From NCBI GenBank assembly GCA_019239825.1, contig JAFAZK010000043.1, positions 1-45,618 of the forward strand: DNA of 45,618 nt, in the 5' to 3' direction. Source of the stretch: Verrucomicrobiota bacterium. Its GTDB lineage: Bacteria > Verrucomicrobiota > Verrucomicrobiia > Chthoniobacterales > JAFAMB01. Shown here piece after piece: positions 8,644-18,206 of this stretch (the first letter of the stretch is position 1; the number at the start of each line of letters is the position of its first letter). Below the pieces are notes generated by a model. That model was not told the origin of the DNA. It did not search any database and saw only the letters and a list, made by a program, of their open reading frames with translations. Position numbers and translations under genes: made by a program.

Positions 8644-10176
8644 GTGTCTGATGATGTAACAGCGTTCGTTGAAGTAACCTTGGTCGGGGTCAGACCAGCC
8701 GTCCGCCGGGTGATTGCAATTCCATACGACCTCACACTCAACCGCCTCCATGCTGTCTTGCAACTGGTCATGGGATGGCAAGGACAGCAACCTCACATTT
8801 TCATCGGCGTAGACTTGATTGCTGCCAACCCGAACGAGGTTTCGATCTGGGATACCGATCCCGAAGACGAATCCGGGGTGATAGTGGACGATCTTCTACC
8901 CGTTATCGGAGCCGAGGCGATGTATTACTATGACTTCGACAAGGAGTGGCGTCACCGTCTGCGGCTTTTGGATCTTGATTTCCAGGCTGGCCCGGATGGC
9001 ATGTTCTTGCTGGAAGGCAGAGGCCGATGTCCAGGAGAAGGCGCCGCACCTAAGGTAAAATCGACAAGCCGGAAGAAGTCGACAAAGGTCGGGAACAAAA
9101 GGGCACAAGCGAAAGCTTCTCCTCTGGACGTCTCGGCGATCAATTACGAGCTCGATCGCCTGAACCGTCGTTGGAAACGAACACGTCGTCGTGCAGCCAA
9201 GAACGCCAATTGGGAATTGATTTTACTGGACACCGCAAAAATTCGCGCCGGTTACCTCGAGGATCTTCAGAGCGTCAGAAATCGCATCTTGGCGATCGAA
9301 GACGAGCTTGCCCAGAATGAGTCCCGCGATGTGCCCGAGTTTCGCCGCTGCGTTAACCTGGAGTTTGGCGCGCGATTCTCTGTTATGCGCGAGTTGCAAC
9401 AGGAGATTGATTGGCTAACGGCTCGCCTCGCGCTGGTCCAAAGGCTGATGCAGCACGGGATCCGACCCGTGGGAAAAGCCTACCTCCAGGCTCTCCGCAT
9501 CGAAGCAGGCGAATCGCCTTATCCAGATTTTCCTCCGGAGCGTGACGAGGTTCCTCCGCAGACCGCCGCTGAGCCGGAAAATCTATTCGACCGCGAGACG
9601 ATCAGGAATTTTATCTCTGAAGCCAGCGATGAATTAACTGAGGAAGAAATGGAATCGCTCACCGAGGATGTCCTGGAAGCAGCGGGCAAGCGAGACCTGG
9701 TATCGGAATGCAAGAGTCTTTATCGAAAGATCGTTTCGTTACTTCACCCGGATCGAGCAGGGGAGATGACACCCCAGAGAAAGGACCTATGGTTGCGCGC
9801 TCAGGACGCATACGCCGATGGTGACGTGCTCAGTCTGAGGTCGATCTTAGACCGATGCGGAGCCGGCAAACGTGACCAATACCTGACGTGCTCGGAAGTT
9901 ATCGAGGCGATCGCGCAAGCCACGATCCAGCTTCAGGCCATCGAAATGTTCCGTGAACGAGAGACCAACGAGGCAAGTTGGAATTTCCACCAGTTGAGCG
10001 AGAAGAAACGCAAGAGTCGTCTCCGGAGAGTCACGAAAGACCTGGATGAAGAGGAAAAAAACTTGAGGATCCAGCTTACCGAGCTCCGGAGAGAATGCGA
10101 AAGCCTGGAAGACGAAGCTAAGGAATGGGAGGGCGACCAAGAAGGCGGTTCGATACAACTCGATTTATTTCGGTGA
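8644..10176 (+). CDS. pRiA4b ORF-3-like domain protein with C-terminal J-like domain
   Basis: A 510-residue protein starting at GTG. Residues 6-115 match the plasmid pRiA4b ORF-3 family (PF07929): VRPAVRRVIAIP, LHAVLQLVMGW and a late YYYDFDKEWRHRL block. A basic linker leads into a long charged helical region (about 150-300). Then a J-domain-like segment near 355-400 carries the HPD tripeptide at 368-370 within YRKIVSLLHPDRAG, followed by LWLRAQDAYADGD. The C-terminus is a Glu/Lys/Arg-rich coiled coil. PF07929 is often found on plasmids and transposons with unknown role; the HPD suggests contact with an Hsp70. It stands alone between the isomerase gene and the FAH gene, which is on the other strand. 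The combination is unfamiliar to me. Confidence 0.85.
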   Translation: MSDDVTAFVEVTLVGVRPAVRRVIAIPYDLTLNRLHAVLQLVMGWQGQQPHIFIGVDLIAANPNEVSIWDTDPEDESGVIVDDLLPVIGAEAMYYYDFDKEWRHRLRLLDLDFQAGPDGMFLLEGRGRCPGEGAAPKVKSTSRKKSTKVGNKRAQAKASPLDVSAINYELDRLNRRWKRTRRRAAKNANWELILLDTAKIRAGYLEDLQSVRNRILAIEDELAQNESRDVPEFRRCVNLEFGARFSVMRELQQEIDWLTARLALVQRLMQHGIRPVGKAYLQALRIEAGESPYPDFPPERDEVPPQTAAEPENLFDRETIRNFISEASDELTEEEMESLTEDVLEAAGKRDLVSECKSLYRKIVSLLHPDRAGEMTPQRKDLWLRAQDAYADGDVLSLRSILDRCGAGKRDQYLTCSEVIEAIAQATIQLQAIEMFRERETNEASWNFHQLSEKKRKSRLRRVTKDLDEEEKNLRIQLTELRRECESLEDEAKEWEGDQEGGSIQLDLFR

Positions 10177-10319
10177 GCTGAACCGTTGCCGGGAGGGATC
10201 GCGTCCCCGCCATCCGTCTTTTTTCGGCAAGGCCAGGACATACTCGATCCCGAGTCAGAATATTTCGTCAATACCGAACCTATACCAGGCGCGACGCGTG
10301 CCCTCCCGTATCGGAGCCC

Positions 10320-11162
10320 CTAGGCCTGTACAGTAACTTGCCGTTGTTCGCCCAATCGCTCGACCCCTAATCTTACCACCTGGCCGGGCCGCAAGAAGAC
10401 CGGGGGCTTCATACCCATACCCACGCCCGGCGGAGTTCCGGTGGCGATTACGTCGCCCGGGTGCAGAGTCATGATCCGGCTCAGATAAGTCACTAACGTC
10501 GCCACGCTGAACACCATCGTTTTGGTGGTACCGGACTGGCGCCGAACACCGTCAATCTCGAGCCAAAGCTGAAGGTTTTGTGGATCGGGTACTTCATCTT
10601 TGGTGACCAACCAGGGACCGATTGGTCCGAAGCTATCGAATCCTTTGCCTTTGTCCCAGGTTGGTCCCCGTTCTATTTGATACTCGCGTTCAGAGACATC
10701 ATTCACCACGCAATAACCCGCCACGTGATTTAACGCTTCCGTTTCTGAAACCCGTCTGGCGGTTTGCCCAATCACCACCCCTAGCTCTACCTCCCAATCG
10801 GTCTTGGTCGAATCTGCGGGGATCTGGATCTCGTCGTTACAACCGCTGATACAGGTAACCCATTTGTTGAAGACCACCGGTTCTTTCGGGATTGCTGCCC
10901 CGGTCTCAGCGGCATGATCGGCGTAGTTGAGTCCGATGCCGATAAACTTGCCGACGGAACCGACACAAGGGCCGAGTCTGGGCTCCCCTGAAACCAACGG
11001 AAGCCGGGAAAGGTCGAGTGACCGCAGTCTGGCGACCGATTCGGCAGATAAAGCCGACCCGTTAACGTCGGCTATCACGCCGGACAAATCCCGTATTTTT
11101 CCGTTGTTATCGAGTAGCCCCGGCTTTTCCTGGCCCTTAGGCCCGTAGCGCAACAATTTCAT
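10320..11162 (-). CDS. Fumarylacetoacetate hydrolase-family protein (probable 2,4-diketo-3-deoxy-sugar acid hydrolase)
   Basis: A 280-residue metal-dependent C-C hydrolase or hydratase. Recognisable blocks are GIGLNYADHAAETG near residues 75-88, the metal-binding DWEVELGVVIG near 122-132, FDSFGPIGPWLVT near 175-187 and a GDVIATGTPPGVG block near 237-249. The length and the very short N-terminal domain match bacterial ureidoglycolate lyase/FahA-type members. The next gene upstream encodes an SDR dehydrogenase of the type acting on 2-keto-3-deoxy-L-fuconate, so the likely job is splitting the 2,4-diketo product to pyruvate plus lactate. That role is inferred from the pairing; the family assignment is firm. 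Confidence 0.9.
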   Translation of the reverse strand: MKLLRYGPKGQEKPGLLDNNGKIRDLSGVIADVNGSALSAESVARLRSLDLSRLPLVSGEPRLGPCVGSVGKFIGIGLNYADHAAETGAAIPKEPVVFNKWVTCISGCNDEIQIPADSTKTDWEVELGVVIGQTARRVSETEALNHVAGYCVVNDVSEREYQIERGPTWDKGKGFDSFGPIGPWLVTKDEVPDPQNLQLWLEIDGVRRQSGTTKTMVFSVATLVTYLSRIMTLHPGDVIATGTPPGVGMGMKPPVFLRPGQVVRLGVERLGEQRQVTVQA

Positions 11163-11246
11163 GATAAGTTAAGAAGATTCGTGCGGTGTTATTGGCCGCA
11201 GCTTCGATTAGCGCGGTTTCGCGCAAGGCGCAAAGGCTAGAATTTA

Positions 11247-11470
11247 GGAGCTGAAATCTAGGAGCTAGGAGCCAGGAGGGTTTGGGCGGCTGGGCACGCC
11301 GGGCAAAAGGGGGCGCGTGCAGACCAAGTATGGATGGGACTTATAGGACACATGAGATCTACGTGAATCGTCTTATTAGTCCCATAAATCGTATAGGTCC
11401 TATCCCGCGCGCCATGAGGTGCCCTTTTTTTCCCAAGCGCATACGCCGGCACGCCCATCCGCCCACACGC
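11247..11470. repeat. Nested inverted-repeat spacer between FAH and SDR genes
   Basis: It contains the reiterated word TAGGAGCTAGGAGCCAGGAG (11261-11280). An inner dyad pairs GGGACTTATAGGAC (11337-11350) imperfectly with GTCCCATAAATCGTATAGGT (11380-11399). Outer GC-rich halves (GGCACGCCGGGC; GCCGGCACGCCC) also pair. No coding sequence is seen in this 312-base gap. Confidence 0.5.
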
Positions 11471-11474
11471 AGTA

Positions 11475-12306
<832 letters not shown>

Positions 12307-12314
<8 letters not shown>

Positions 12315-13230
12315 TCGTGGGAGTTGCCTGGCAAAATCGAACGAAGGTATCGCTGGGTTCTCCCAGCGCACCACTCGGTAACACCCAGAAAAAACCCCGC
12401 CGAACGTTCAGATTAGGGATTTGCAATATGCGCAGTTGTCCGGCGGCCACCTCATTCTTCACGCTCCAGCGGGATAGAAACGAAAAACCGAGGCAGTGAA
12501 TGGTTGCGGTTTTAATAGCCTCGACGTCTGCCATTACGTATTGGTAAGGCAGGCGTTTCAGCTGGATGCCGGCTTTGCGGAGAGCAGTTTCGGTTACGGC
12601 TCTGGTCCCGGAGCCGGCTTCTCGCCAGATCAGCGGAATCCGGTAAAGATCCTGAGGACCGGTTACCGCTGCTGCCAGGCGCTGATACTGTGTGTAAGAC
12701 TTGCTGGTCCCGGCAACCAGCACCAACTCGTCATCTACATACTTTTGCAGTCTTAGTCCGGCCGCCCGTGGATTGCCCTCTACCAAACCAAAGGGATAAC
12801 TCGATTCCCGTACCGCTTCGAGTACCACGGCAGTGTTGTCGACCCTCAGTTCAATGCCGACATCCGGATAAACTCGGCAGAACTCTGCGATACAAGGAGG
12901 GATCACATGTGACGCGATGGTCAGGCTGGCGCCGAAACGCAGCTCGCCGCTAAGCTTTTTTTCTTGGTGAAAGGACGTCTCGATGCGCGCAAGCGTGTTT
13001 TGAACGTCTATTGCCAGATCATGCAACGTGTGACCGTGGCTGGTCAGCTTAACCCCGTGCGTGGACCGGGACAGCAACGGCTTGCCCACGACTTCCTCCA
13101 GCCGGCGCAAATGTGCTGTGACTGCAGGTTGCGATAAATGCAACTGTTTCGCTGCGTTGGAGATCTTTCCGGTTTGTGCAACCGAGAGGAAGGACCGGAG
13201 AAGTCGAAGATCGAGGTCGTTCGGATTCAT
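12307..13230 (-). CDS. LysR-family transcriptional regulator (YeiE/CysB-like)
   Basis: A 307-residue DNA-binding regulator. The N-terminal winged helix-turn-helix covers about residues 6-65 (LLRSFLSVAQTGKISNAAKQ, LSQPAVTAHLRRLEE). It is followed by the linker helix and a periplasmic-binding-like effector domain containing LIWREAGSGTRAVTE near 196-210, typical of the YeiE/CysB/CbbR-like branch. It is divergent from a YeiH-type transporter, the same pairing as yeiE-yeiH in enterobacteria, so it probably controls that gene. It could also affect the SDR and FAH genes downstream. A LysR-type dyad lies in the 104-base divergent spacer. The last codons and stop lie in a repeat element. Confidence 0.92.
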
Positions 13231-13269
13231 TTTGTGGAAACTCTGTATTCAGAAGATCGGATAGTGAGG

Positions 13270-13286
13270 TATCAGCCAACCTGATA
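13270..13286. promoter_or_regulatory. Candidate LysR-type operator in the lysR-yeiH spacer
   Basis: TATCAGCCAACCTGATA is a perfect 6-base inverted repeat with a 5-base spacer. It contains the T-N11-A pattern expected of LysR-family sites. It lies midway between the two divergent start codons, where an autoregulatory site would be expected. Confidence 0.5.
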
Positions 13287-13334
13287 GCTCATCCAACTAT
13301 ATGATTATTTCGATCCGGTAAAAAGTGCGACTTC

Positions 13335-14390
13335 ATGCGCATGCAATGGCGCAGTCGTCAATTTTGGGGCGAAGTTATTCTATCGATCGGCCTGGCCATC
13401 GGTAGTGCGTTTCTAGCCACAATTTCACCCTTTGATCATTTGGGCGGCATTTCGCTCGCCTTGATTCTTGGAATGCTCATCAAAGCGTTCTTTTTGAAGC
13501 GGAGTTCGCAAGCAGGGGGGCTCGGCTTTTCCGCTAAGACCTTACTTCGAGTGGGTATCGTTTTGCTCGGGACTCGGTTAGACTTTACTGTTTTGGCGGA
13601 GGCAGGGCTTCAGGTTTTGCTATTTGACCTTTTTATGGTGGTTCTCGGGGTCCTGCTTATTAGTACGGTGTTGAAGTGGGCTGGCTTCGAACCGACCCTG
13701 GCGGTGCTGGCTGCAGTAGGTAGCTCGATTTGCGGAGCGTCCGCGATCGCGGCTGCGGCTCCGGCGATCCGGGCAAATAAAGAAACCTCGGCGCTGGCCA
13801 TCGTGGCCTGTACCTTGATCGGTACGATCGCGACGTTTCTAGTTATTCCTTTGCAGAGCTTCGTGGGTCTAGCTCCGCATAAATACGGCATCTTGGCGGG
13901 AGCAACCTTGCATGAAGTTGCTCAGGTTGCTGCTGCGCTGGCGCCAGTCTCTGGCGCCTTCCAGACAGGAATGGCAACTAAGCTGCTGAGGGTGGTCTTT
14001 CTGGTTCCGGTAGTCGCCCTGCTGCCGAGAATCTTGCCACGCTCCCACCGAGTCAGTACCGAAACGGACGACCCATTCGACAAGCTCAGGGCAAGCGGAA
14101 GCCATGCTAAGCCCCACGTTGTCCCATGGTACGTCGCCGGGTTCCTGGCTACCGGAGTCCTTGTTACAGTGGCCAGTTACTTACCTTCGTTTTTGCACAG
14201 CGCCGTTAATGTGGCGACAGCTCAACTCGTGCAACCCACCAATGTTCTAATCGGGGCGTCAATGGCGGCGATTGGGCTTCAGGTCGATTTCGCAGTCCTG
14301 AAAGAGCATGGAGCTAAACTGATTTTAACGGCGGGACTCGCATGGTTAGCGCTGTTTACGGTCGTTCTAACGCTATGCTGGTTGTGGTAA
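13335..14390 (+). CDS. YeiH/UPF0324-family membrane transporter (putative sulfate exporter)
   Basis: A 351-residue polytopic membrane protein of the YeiH/YeeE-like UPF0324 family, annotated elsewhere as putative sulfate exporters. Hallmarks are LRVGIVLLGTRLDF near residues 73-86, GSSICGASAIAAAAPAIRANKETSALA near 128-155 (shown by its first and last parts), and ATLHEVAQVAAAL near 190-202. The cytoplasmic loop near residues 243-258 contains PFDKLRASG, encoded by a dispersed DNA repeat, see separate entry. It is divergent from a LysR regulator of the YeiE type. Substrate is not established for the family. Confidence 0.92.
   Translation: MRMQWRSRQFWGEVILSIGLAIGSAFLATISPFDHLGGISLALILGMLIKAFFLKRSSQAGGLGFSAKTLLRVGIVLLGTRLDFTVLAEAGLQVLLFDLFMVVLGVLLISTVLKWAGFEPTLAVLAAVGSSICGASAIAAAAPAIRANKETSALAIVACTLIGTIATFLVIPLQSFVGLAPHKYGILAGATLHEVAQVAAALAPVSGAFQTGMATKLLRVVFLVPVVALLPRILPRSHRVSTETDDPFDKLRASGSHAKPHVVPWYVAGFLATGVLVTVASYLPSFLHSAVNVATAQLVQPTNVLIGASMAAIGLQVDFAVLKEHGAKLILTAGLAWLALFTVVLTLCWLW
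14076..14098 (+). repeat. Dispersed repeat inserted in frame in the YeiH gene (FDKLRASG type)
   Basis: TTCGACAAGCTCAGGGCAAG and the next three bases encode FDKLRASG; the opposite strand reads CPELVE. I recognise this word as a common short dispersed repeat that also turns up inside proteins in many genomes. Here it enlarges a hydrophilic loop without breaking the frame. Confidence 0.65.
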
Positions 14391-14399
14391 GGACAGCGT

Positions 14400-14486
14400 T
14401 AAAAGTTCTAGGTTCCAAGTTCGCCGACGATCGGCCTCTAACTTAGAACTTCGAACTTAAAACCTAGAACTTACAACCTACAACCC
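14400..14486. repeat. GTTCTAAGTT hairpin, right copy of the inverted pair
   Basis: AAGTTCTAGGTTCCAAGTTC is followed by the core GCCGACGATCGGCCTC (14423-14438), then TTAGAACTTCGAACTTAAAA and AACCTAGAACTTACAACC. The core is the reverse complement, with two changes, of the core at 12259-12274. It lies directly after yeiH and may serve as its transcript end. Confidence 0.65.
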
Positions 14487-14707
14487 TCGGCGCCGCTCGC
14501 CGATCCATGGCGCGGCTCATCGGCCGATTCAGCCGCTGGGCAGAACTCAGCTTGCATCTAGGAGCTCGTGCCCTATCGTCAGGCTCAATTTGGGAGCGGA
14601 AGGGGAGTGAAACGTTCTTTGTGGTTGCCAGAGTAGTTGCGTTCTAGTCTGGAGAACCCGTTGCTGGGGGTTGATCCCCAAAACCCCGTCTTGGGGCATC
14701 CATCTAT

Positions 14708-15703
14708 TTGGCTTTGCCAGCTGGGAGCTGGGGTAGTCTTTTCATGCTGATGGGGATCGCGTTTCTTAACGATCCATTTCCACGGGCGCTTCCCGTGATC
14801 CACCAGTGCGTCTTTTGTGTTTCCGGGCTGATTTTCACGCACACGTTTCGAGCGCTATACCATTTGAGGAATTGGAAGGACCTGCGGGGAACTACTTTCG
14901 CCCCAAAAGTAGCGTTAAGTTGTCTGACATTTGCGGTTGTAGAAACCATCGCTATCCATGCGGTCGCCTTCAATTTCATGGGCGCACTCCCGGACACAAT
15001 CGTCCATTTTCAGGCCTCTTGATCATGGGGTCGATTCAGAACGCAGTGACTTTAGTCGCCTGGACTGCTCTTTATCTCGGATATCAATATCAGCGTCCTA
15101 CTAGATGCGGAGCTTAAGGAAGCTCAGCTGCAGCGGCTCAGGAGTCAGATTAACCCACATTTTCTGTTTAACAGCCTCAATGCCATTCGGGCGATTGCTG
15201 GGGTAGACGCGGAATTAACTCGGGAGGCGGTTACGCAACTAGCGGAATTGATGCGTGCCGCTCTTGAGAGTTCCGAGGAAAAGGTGGTTACGTTCGATGA
15301 GGAGTTACGGATTGTGCAGGCATACCTGGGCCTTGAACAGTTACGGCAGCAGGACCGGCTGAGAATTGAAGCATCTATCAATGAAGAGTTACTAAACGCT
15401 GTGGTTCCACCGTTGAGTTGCGAAACGTTAGTCGAGAACGCAATGAAACACGGCGCACATTCCAGCAATCAGACCGGCACGGTGAGGTATGCTTTGACCG
15501 GTGATTGTTAGAGTGTCCGGTTTGAAGTGCGTAACCCAGGTTCTCTCAAAGTGGCAACCCGCAATAGTGGGACCGGATTGGTAAACGCGCGAAGGCGGCT
15601 TCAGCTGATCTACGGGCGAAAAGCGGCTCTCAGTTTGCGAATGAGTGAGCCGGGTGAGCTGATTGCGCTCCTCGTGTTGCCTCGCGTTGTCGGTGTATCA
15701 TGA
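14708..15703 (+). pseudogene. Broken LytS/YehU-type sensor histidine kinase
   Basis: A membrane-bound kinase gene that is no longer open. Hydrophobic segments (MLMGIAFLND; LPVIHQCVFCVSGLIFTHTF) are read up to 15022. The next segment (SIQNAVTLVAWTALYLG) is in another frame. The kinase domain is then back in the first frame: LKEAQLQRLRSQINPHFLFN with the phospho-accepting histidine, and the N-box ETLVENAMKHG. An in-frame TAG at 15509-15511 follows. Beyond it the same frame continues through the G-box region GTGLVNARRRLQLIYG to a TGA at 15701. The start is uncertain (TTG at 14708 or earlier). It would have sensed an external signal and phosphorylated a LytTR regulator. Confidence 0.75.
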
Positions 15704-15762
15704 AGGCATTGATCGTTGACGTCGGACAGTGGGGTGTTCCTCCCTTCCAATCCTCGGCATAG
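15700..15762 (+). pseudogene. Stub of the partner response regulator
   Basis: An ATG overlaps the kinase stop by four bases (ATGA) and begins MKALIVDV, the usual start of a LytTR-type receiver domain, but reads into a stop after 20 residues. The following 130 bases show no conserved receiver motifs. The arrangement suggests a kinase-regulator operon whose second gene has been deleted or scrambled. Confidence 0.4.
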
Positions 15763-15891
15763 CGGATGAAGTCGGCTTTCGGGAGATTGACTGCAATCAG
15801 GTGGTGAAGGCTTTGCCTAGGTCATCCGGGCGAATTCTTCGAGCAGGAAACGGATCAGATTGAAGGCCTGAAGCCCTTCGTGGGTAAATCT

Positions 15892-16281
15892 TTACCGCAG
15901 AACGGATTCTAGTGACCGCAATAATTCATCGGGTCCAAATGGCTTCCTGAGAAACTCGTGAAATCCAGCGGCAATCGCTCTTTCTCGTTCAACGATTTTC
16001 CCCATCGCGGTCATGGCGATCACCGGGGTTTTGTGAATTTCTGAATCCAACGCCCGAATGTTTCTGAGCAAGTCGAAACCGCTTCCGTCGGGTAGCCCAA
16101 GGTCGGACAACACGATGTGGGGATTGTGTTCGAGGACTGCCTGAAGGCCTTCGGCTGCATTGCTGACGCCGACGACGCGGGCTCCCCGCCGCTCAAGAAA
16201 CTGGGTCAAAAAGGTCCTCGTATCGGGATGATCTTCCACGATCACAATCGTGACCGGATGGAGATCATCGAGAAAAGGCAT
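15892..16281 (-). CDS. Single-domain response regulator (receiver only)
   Basis: From the ATG at 16281 the product is 129 residues, a complete CheY-like receiver with no output domain. The acidic pocket is Glu16/Asp17 in IVEDHPD, the phosphorylation site is Asp60 in VLSDLGLPDG, the switch threonine is Thr91 in AMTA, and the conserved lysine is Lys113 in RKPF. The frame is open upstream to 16479, but the added 66 residues look non-conserved. It would act by protein-protein contact. It lies 213 bases downstream of a PAS protein on the same strand, its possible partner. Confidence 0.88.
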   Translation of the reverse strand: MPFLDDLHPVTIVIVEDHPDTRTFLTQFLERRGARVVGVSNAAEGLQAVLEHNPHIVLSDLGLPDGSGFDLLRNIRALDSEIHKTPVIAMTAMGKIVERERAIAAGFHEFLRKPFGPDELLRSLESVLR

Positions 16282-16494
16282 ACGGCGGCGGACGAAGAAC
16301 AACGACACCTTGAGAAGTTCGAATCTGAGACAGGGATTGGCCGTCGGGGCTTGAGAGTGGCCCTGACTAAACGGCAGCCCGAGCACAGGAATATGAAGGG
16401 AGCTCAGAGGCCGAGCGACGAAAACCATCCCATGCCGGAAAGCGTGGCTGAATCTCGGGCACTGCAGGATTGAACCCATTGAGCGGAACGCTCT

Positions 16495-17076
16495 TCAGTT
16501 CCGCTTTTCGTCATCAATTACGACATCCATCTTTTCAATCGCTTCCGTGAGCAGGTCAGAAGCTTCGGAGACTTGAGCCGCCTCTGGTGAATCGATTGAT
16601 TTCAGCTTCTCTTTAGCGGTATGCAGCTTAAAAACCGCGCCTAATACGCCCGAAGAAACCTCCTCCTCGAACATCCGCACGATACGCATGCGTTCTTGTT
16701 CCTTACCAACCAGCCGGCCCTGTTCGAATGAAGTCGAAGCTTTTGAGACGCCATCCAACATGATGTAGCCCAAATTGTGATTTGAGCGTACCAAGTGGCC
16801 CGGCTCTGCCGCAGCGGCTTTTGCGGTTCTGATCGCGATCGGAATGAATTTGGCGCTCGGATTATCGCCTTCGTTCGGGTTGCTGAAGTGACTATCGCTT
16901 TCTACGATAATTTTATCCGCCGGAATGGCCTTAATGTCCACTTCAGAGTAACCGGTACAGGAAAGAAATTGATCATTCCAAGCCACGAAACACTGACGAT
17001 CGAAATCCACGATCGCCCGTGAGAGAGCGAACTCGTTTAGGTGAACGCACAACTTTTGCAAGCTATCGATGTCCAT
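16495..17076 (-). CDS. PAS-domain protein with degenerate histidine-kinase dimerisation helix
   Basis: A 193-residue soluble protein. Residues 10-60 look like a PAS domain (SRAIVDFDRQCFVAWNDQFL, then CTGYSEVDI). Residues 118-160 resemble the HisKA_3 dimerisation helix of NarX-type kinases (GRLVGKEQERMRIVRMFEEE, then VSSGVLGAVFKLHTAKEKL). Where active kinases read ELHD, this one has MFEE, so the phospho-accepting histidine is absent, and no ATPase domain follows. It may be a sensor or scaffold rather than a kinase. The downstream gene encodes a lone receiver. Confidence 0.75.
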   Translation of the reverse strand: MDIDSLQKLCVHLNEFALSRAIVDFDRQCFVAWNDQFLSCTGYSEVDIKAIPADKIIVESDSHFSNPNEGDNPSAKFIPIAIRTAKAAAAEPGHLVRSNHNLGYIMLDGVSKASTSFEQGRLVGKEQERMRIVRMFEEEVSSGVLGAVFKLHTAKEKLKSIDSPEAAQVSEASDLLTEAIEKMDVVIDDEKRN

Positions 17077-17216
17077 ACGAAAAACAGGCTAAGGGAACGA
17101 GCGCCGAAGAGCTAATGCACAGGACAACCAACAGTTGGGCAGGTTAATACAAGCCAATTCGAATGGCAAGATTAGGATAATTTCATGGCGGCTCTCCTTC
17201 CGCCCCGGCGATGGCG

Positions 17217-17738
17217 TCAAATCGCCAAGAGCTCGATACCGTTGGTTGCCTCGCAGAGATAGCAAACAAGGTAAGGGTCGGCTCGGGTACTACCTTCAAA
17301 TAATCGCGCAATATCGCCAGGAGCAGGCCGCGTCGGGCAGACTGTTCTAAAGCGGACGATGCTATCTTGCTTTTCCGATTTTTCAATAAGGCGAAAGGAG
17401 CGAGGGCCGGACAGAACCGAGGTCGCGTCGAATTTGGATTTCGAACGCCTCAGCTCATCTGCGGGAATATCGATAGTGCGCACGAGAGGAGTCGCCAAAA
17501 AGCGTCCGGCTTCGTATAGCCTGATTGCGATCTGGGCGAAGGCTTTGTCGTTCTGACCTCGACTTCCCCAGACGCTCCATCGCTGGCTGTCGGAAGCGTC
17601 ACAAAGCCCGAACGAATTGAGCAAGTGCGCGTACTTTACTGTGATGCGAATTAATCCCCATTCGCTGTGCCCGCAAAGCACGAGCGATGAACCATCAGGC
17701 GCCGATTCGGCGCCGTTTTCCGAAACGTCTATATTCAT
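17217..17738 (-). CDS. Hypothetical protein
   Basis: I do not recognise this 173-residue protein. From the ATG at 17738 it begins MNIDVSENGAESAPDGSSL, then mixes hydrophobic strands (LVLCGHSEWGLIRITVKYAH; FAQIAIRLYEAGRFLATPLV) with a basic C-terminal half. The frame is open to 17945, but the extra N-terminal sequence is unlike protein. It is on the same strand as the PAS and receiver genes, 140 bases upstream. No membrane segment is evident. Confidence 0.6.
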   Translation of the reverse strand: MNIDVSENGAESAPDGSSLVLCGHSEWGLIRITVKYAHLLNSFGLCDASDSQRWSVWGSRGQNDKAFAQIAIRLYEAGRFLATPLVRTIDIPADELRRSKSKFDATSVLSGPRSFRLIEKSEKQDSIVRFRTVCPTRPAPGDIARLFEGSTRADPYLVCYLCEATNGIELLAI

Positions 17739-18025
17739 CGATTTTTCCCTATTACAAACCTGCCGGAATATTCCTGAGGTTGGGATGCCCCGCAAGCTCT
17801 CCCCATTTTCGTGGGTTCCGGTCAGATCACGATTCGACATTCGTTGGGCATTGGGCTCCGACGTTCTTGCTTTTGGGCATCTACAATAAGCTAGTGAAAC
17901 AGCATGGGTCCGATCGGGTGGATACAAGGGCTGGCGGCTAGTCACGGTCTTTAAACTTATCGAGCTTATAACCGATTTTTCGGCATGGGAAACAACCGGC
18001 AGTGCACAAACTTAAACTGCGTTTT

Positions 18026-18175
18026 ATGGAACCTAAAAGGAAGCATACTGAAGACGAAGAGAATGGTACTAGGATTGAGCAAACAACATTTGATGACCCA
18101 GAAACCAACACCCATTCTGAGGAAATCAAGATCGAGCGGAAACAGGAAGATGACCCCGATTCACCGGAAAAATGA
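18026..18175 (+). CDS. Small acidic hydrophilic protein (49 aa)
   Basis: An ATG-initiated frame encoding 49 residues, rich in Glu, Asp, Lys and Thr with almost no hydrophobics: it starts MEPKRKHTEDEENG and ends KQEDDPDSPEK. Such composition implies a disordered protein. It lies 31 bases before the small HTH gene on the same strand, so the two may be co-transcribed. Support is compositional plus position; it has no known family. Confidence 0.5.
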   Translation: MEPKRKHTEDEENGTRIEQTTFDDPETNTHSEEIKIERKQEDDPDSPEK

Positions 18176-18206
18176 GGAATCGCCTGACTTCTGATAAACT
18201 GAGCGC

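Noticed and set aside
16282..16479. 66-residue N-terminal extension of the receiver protein
   Set aside because: The receiver fold is complete from the ATG at 16281, and the extension has no recognisable domain.
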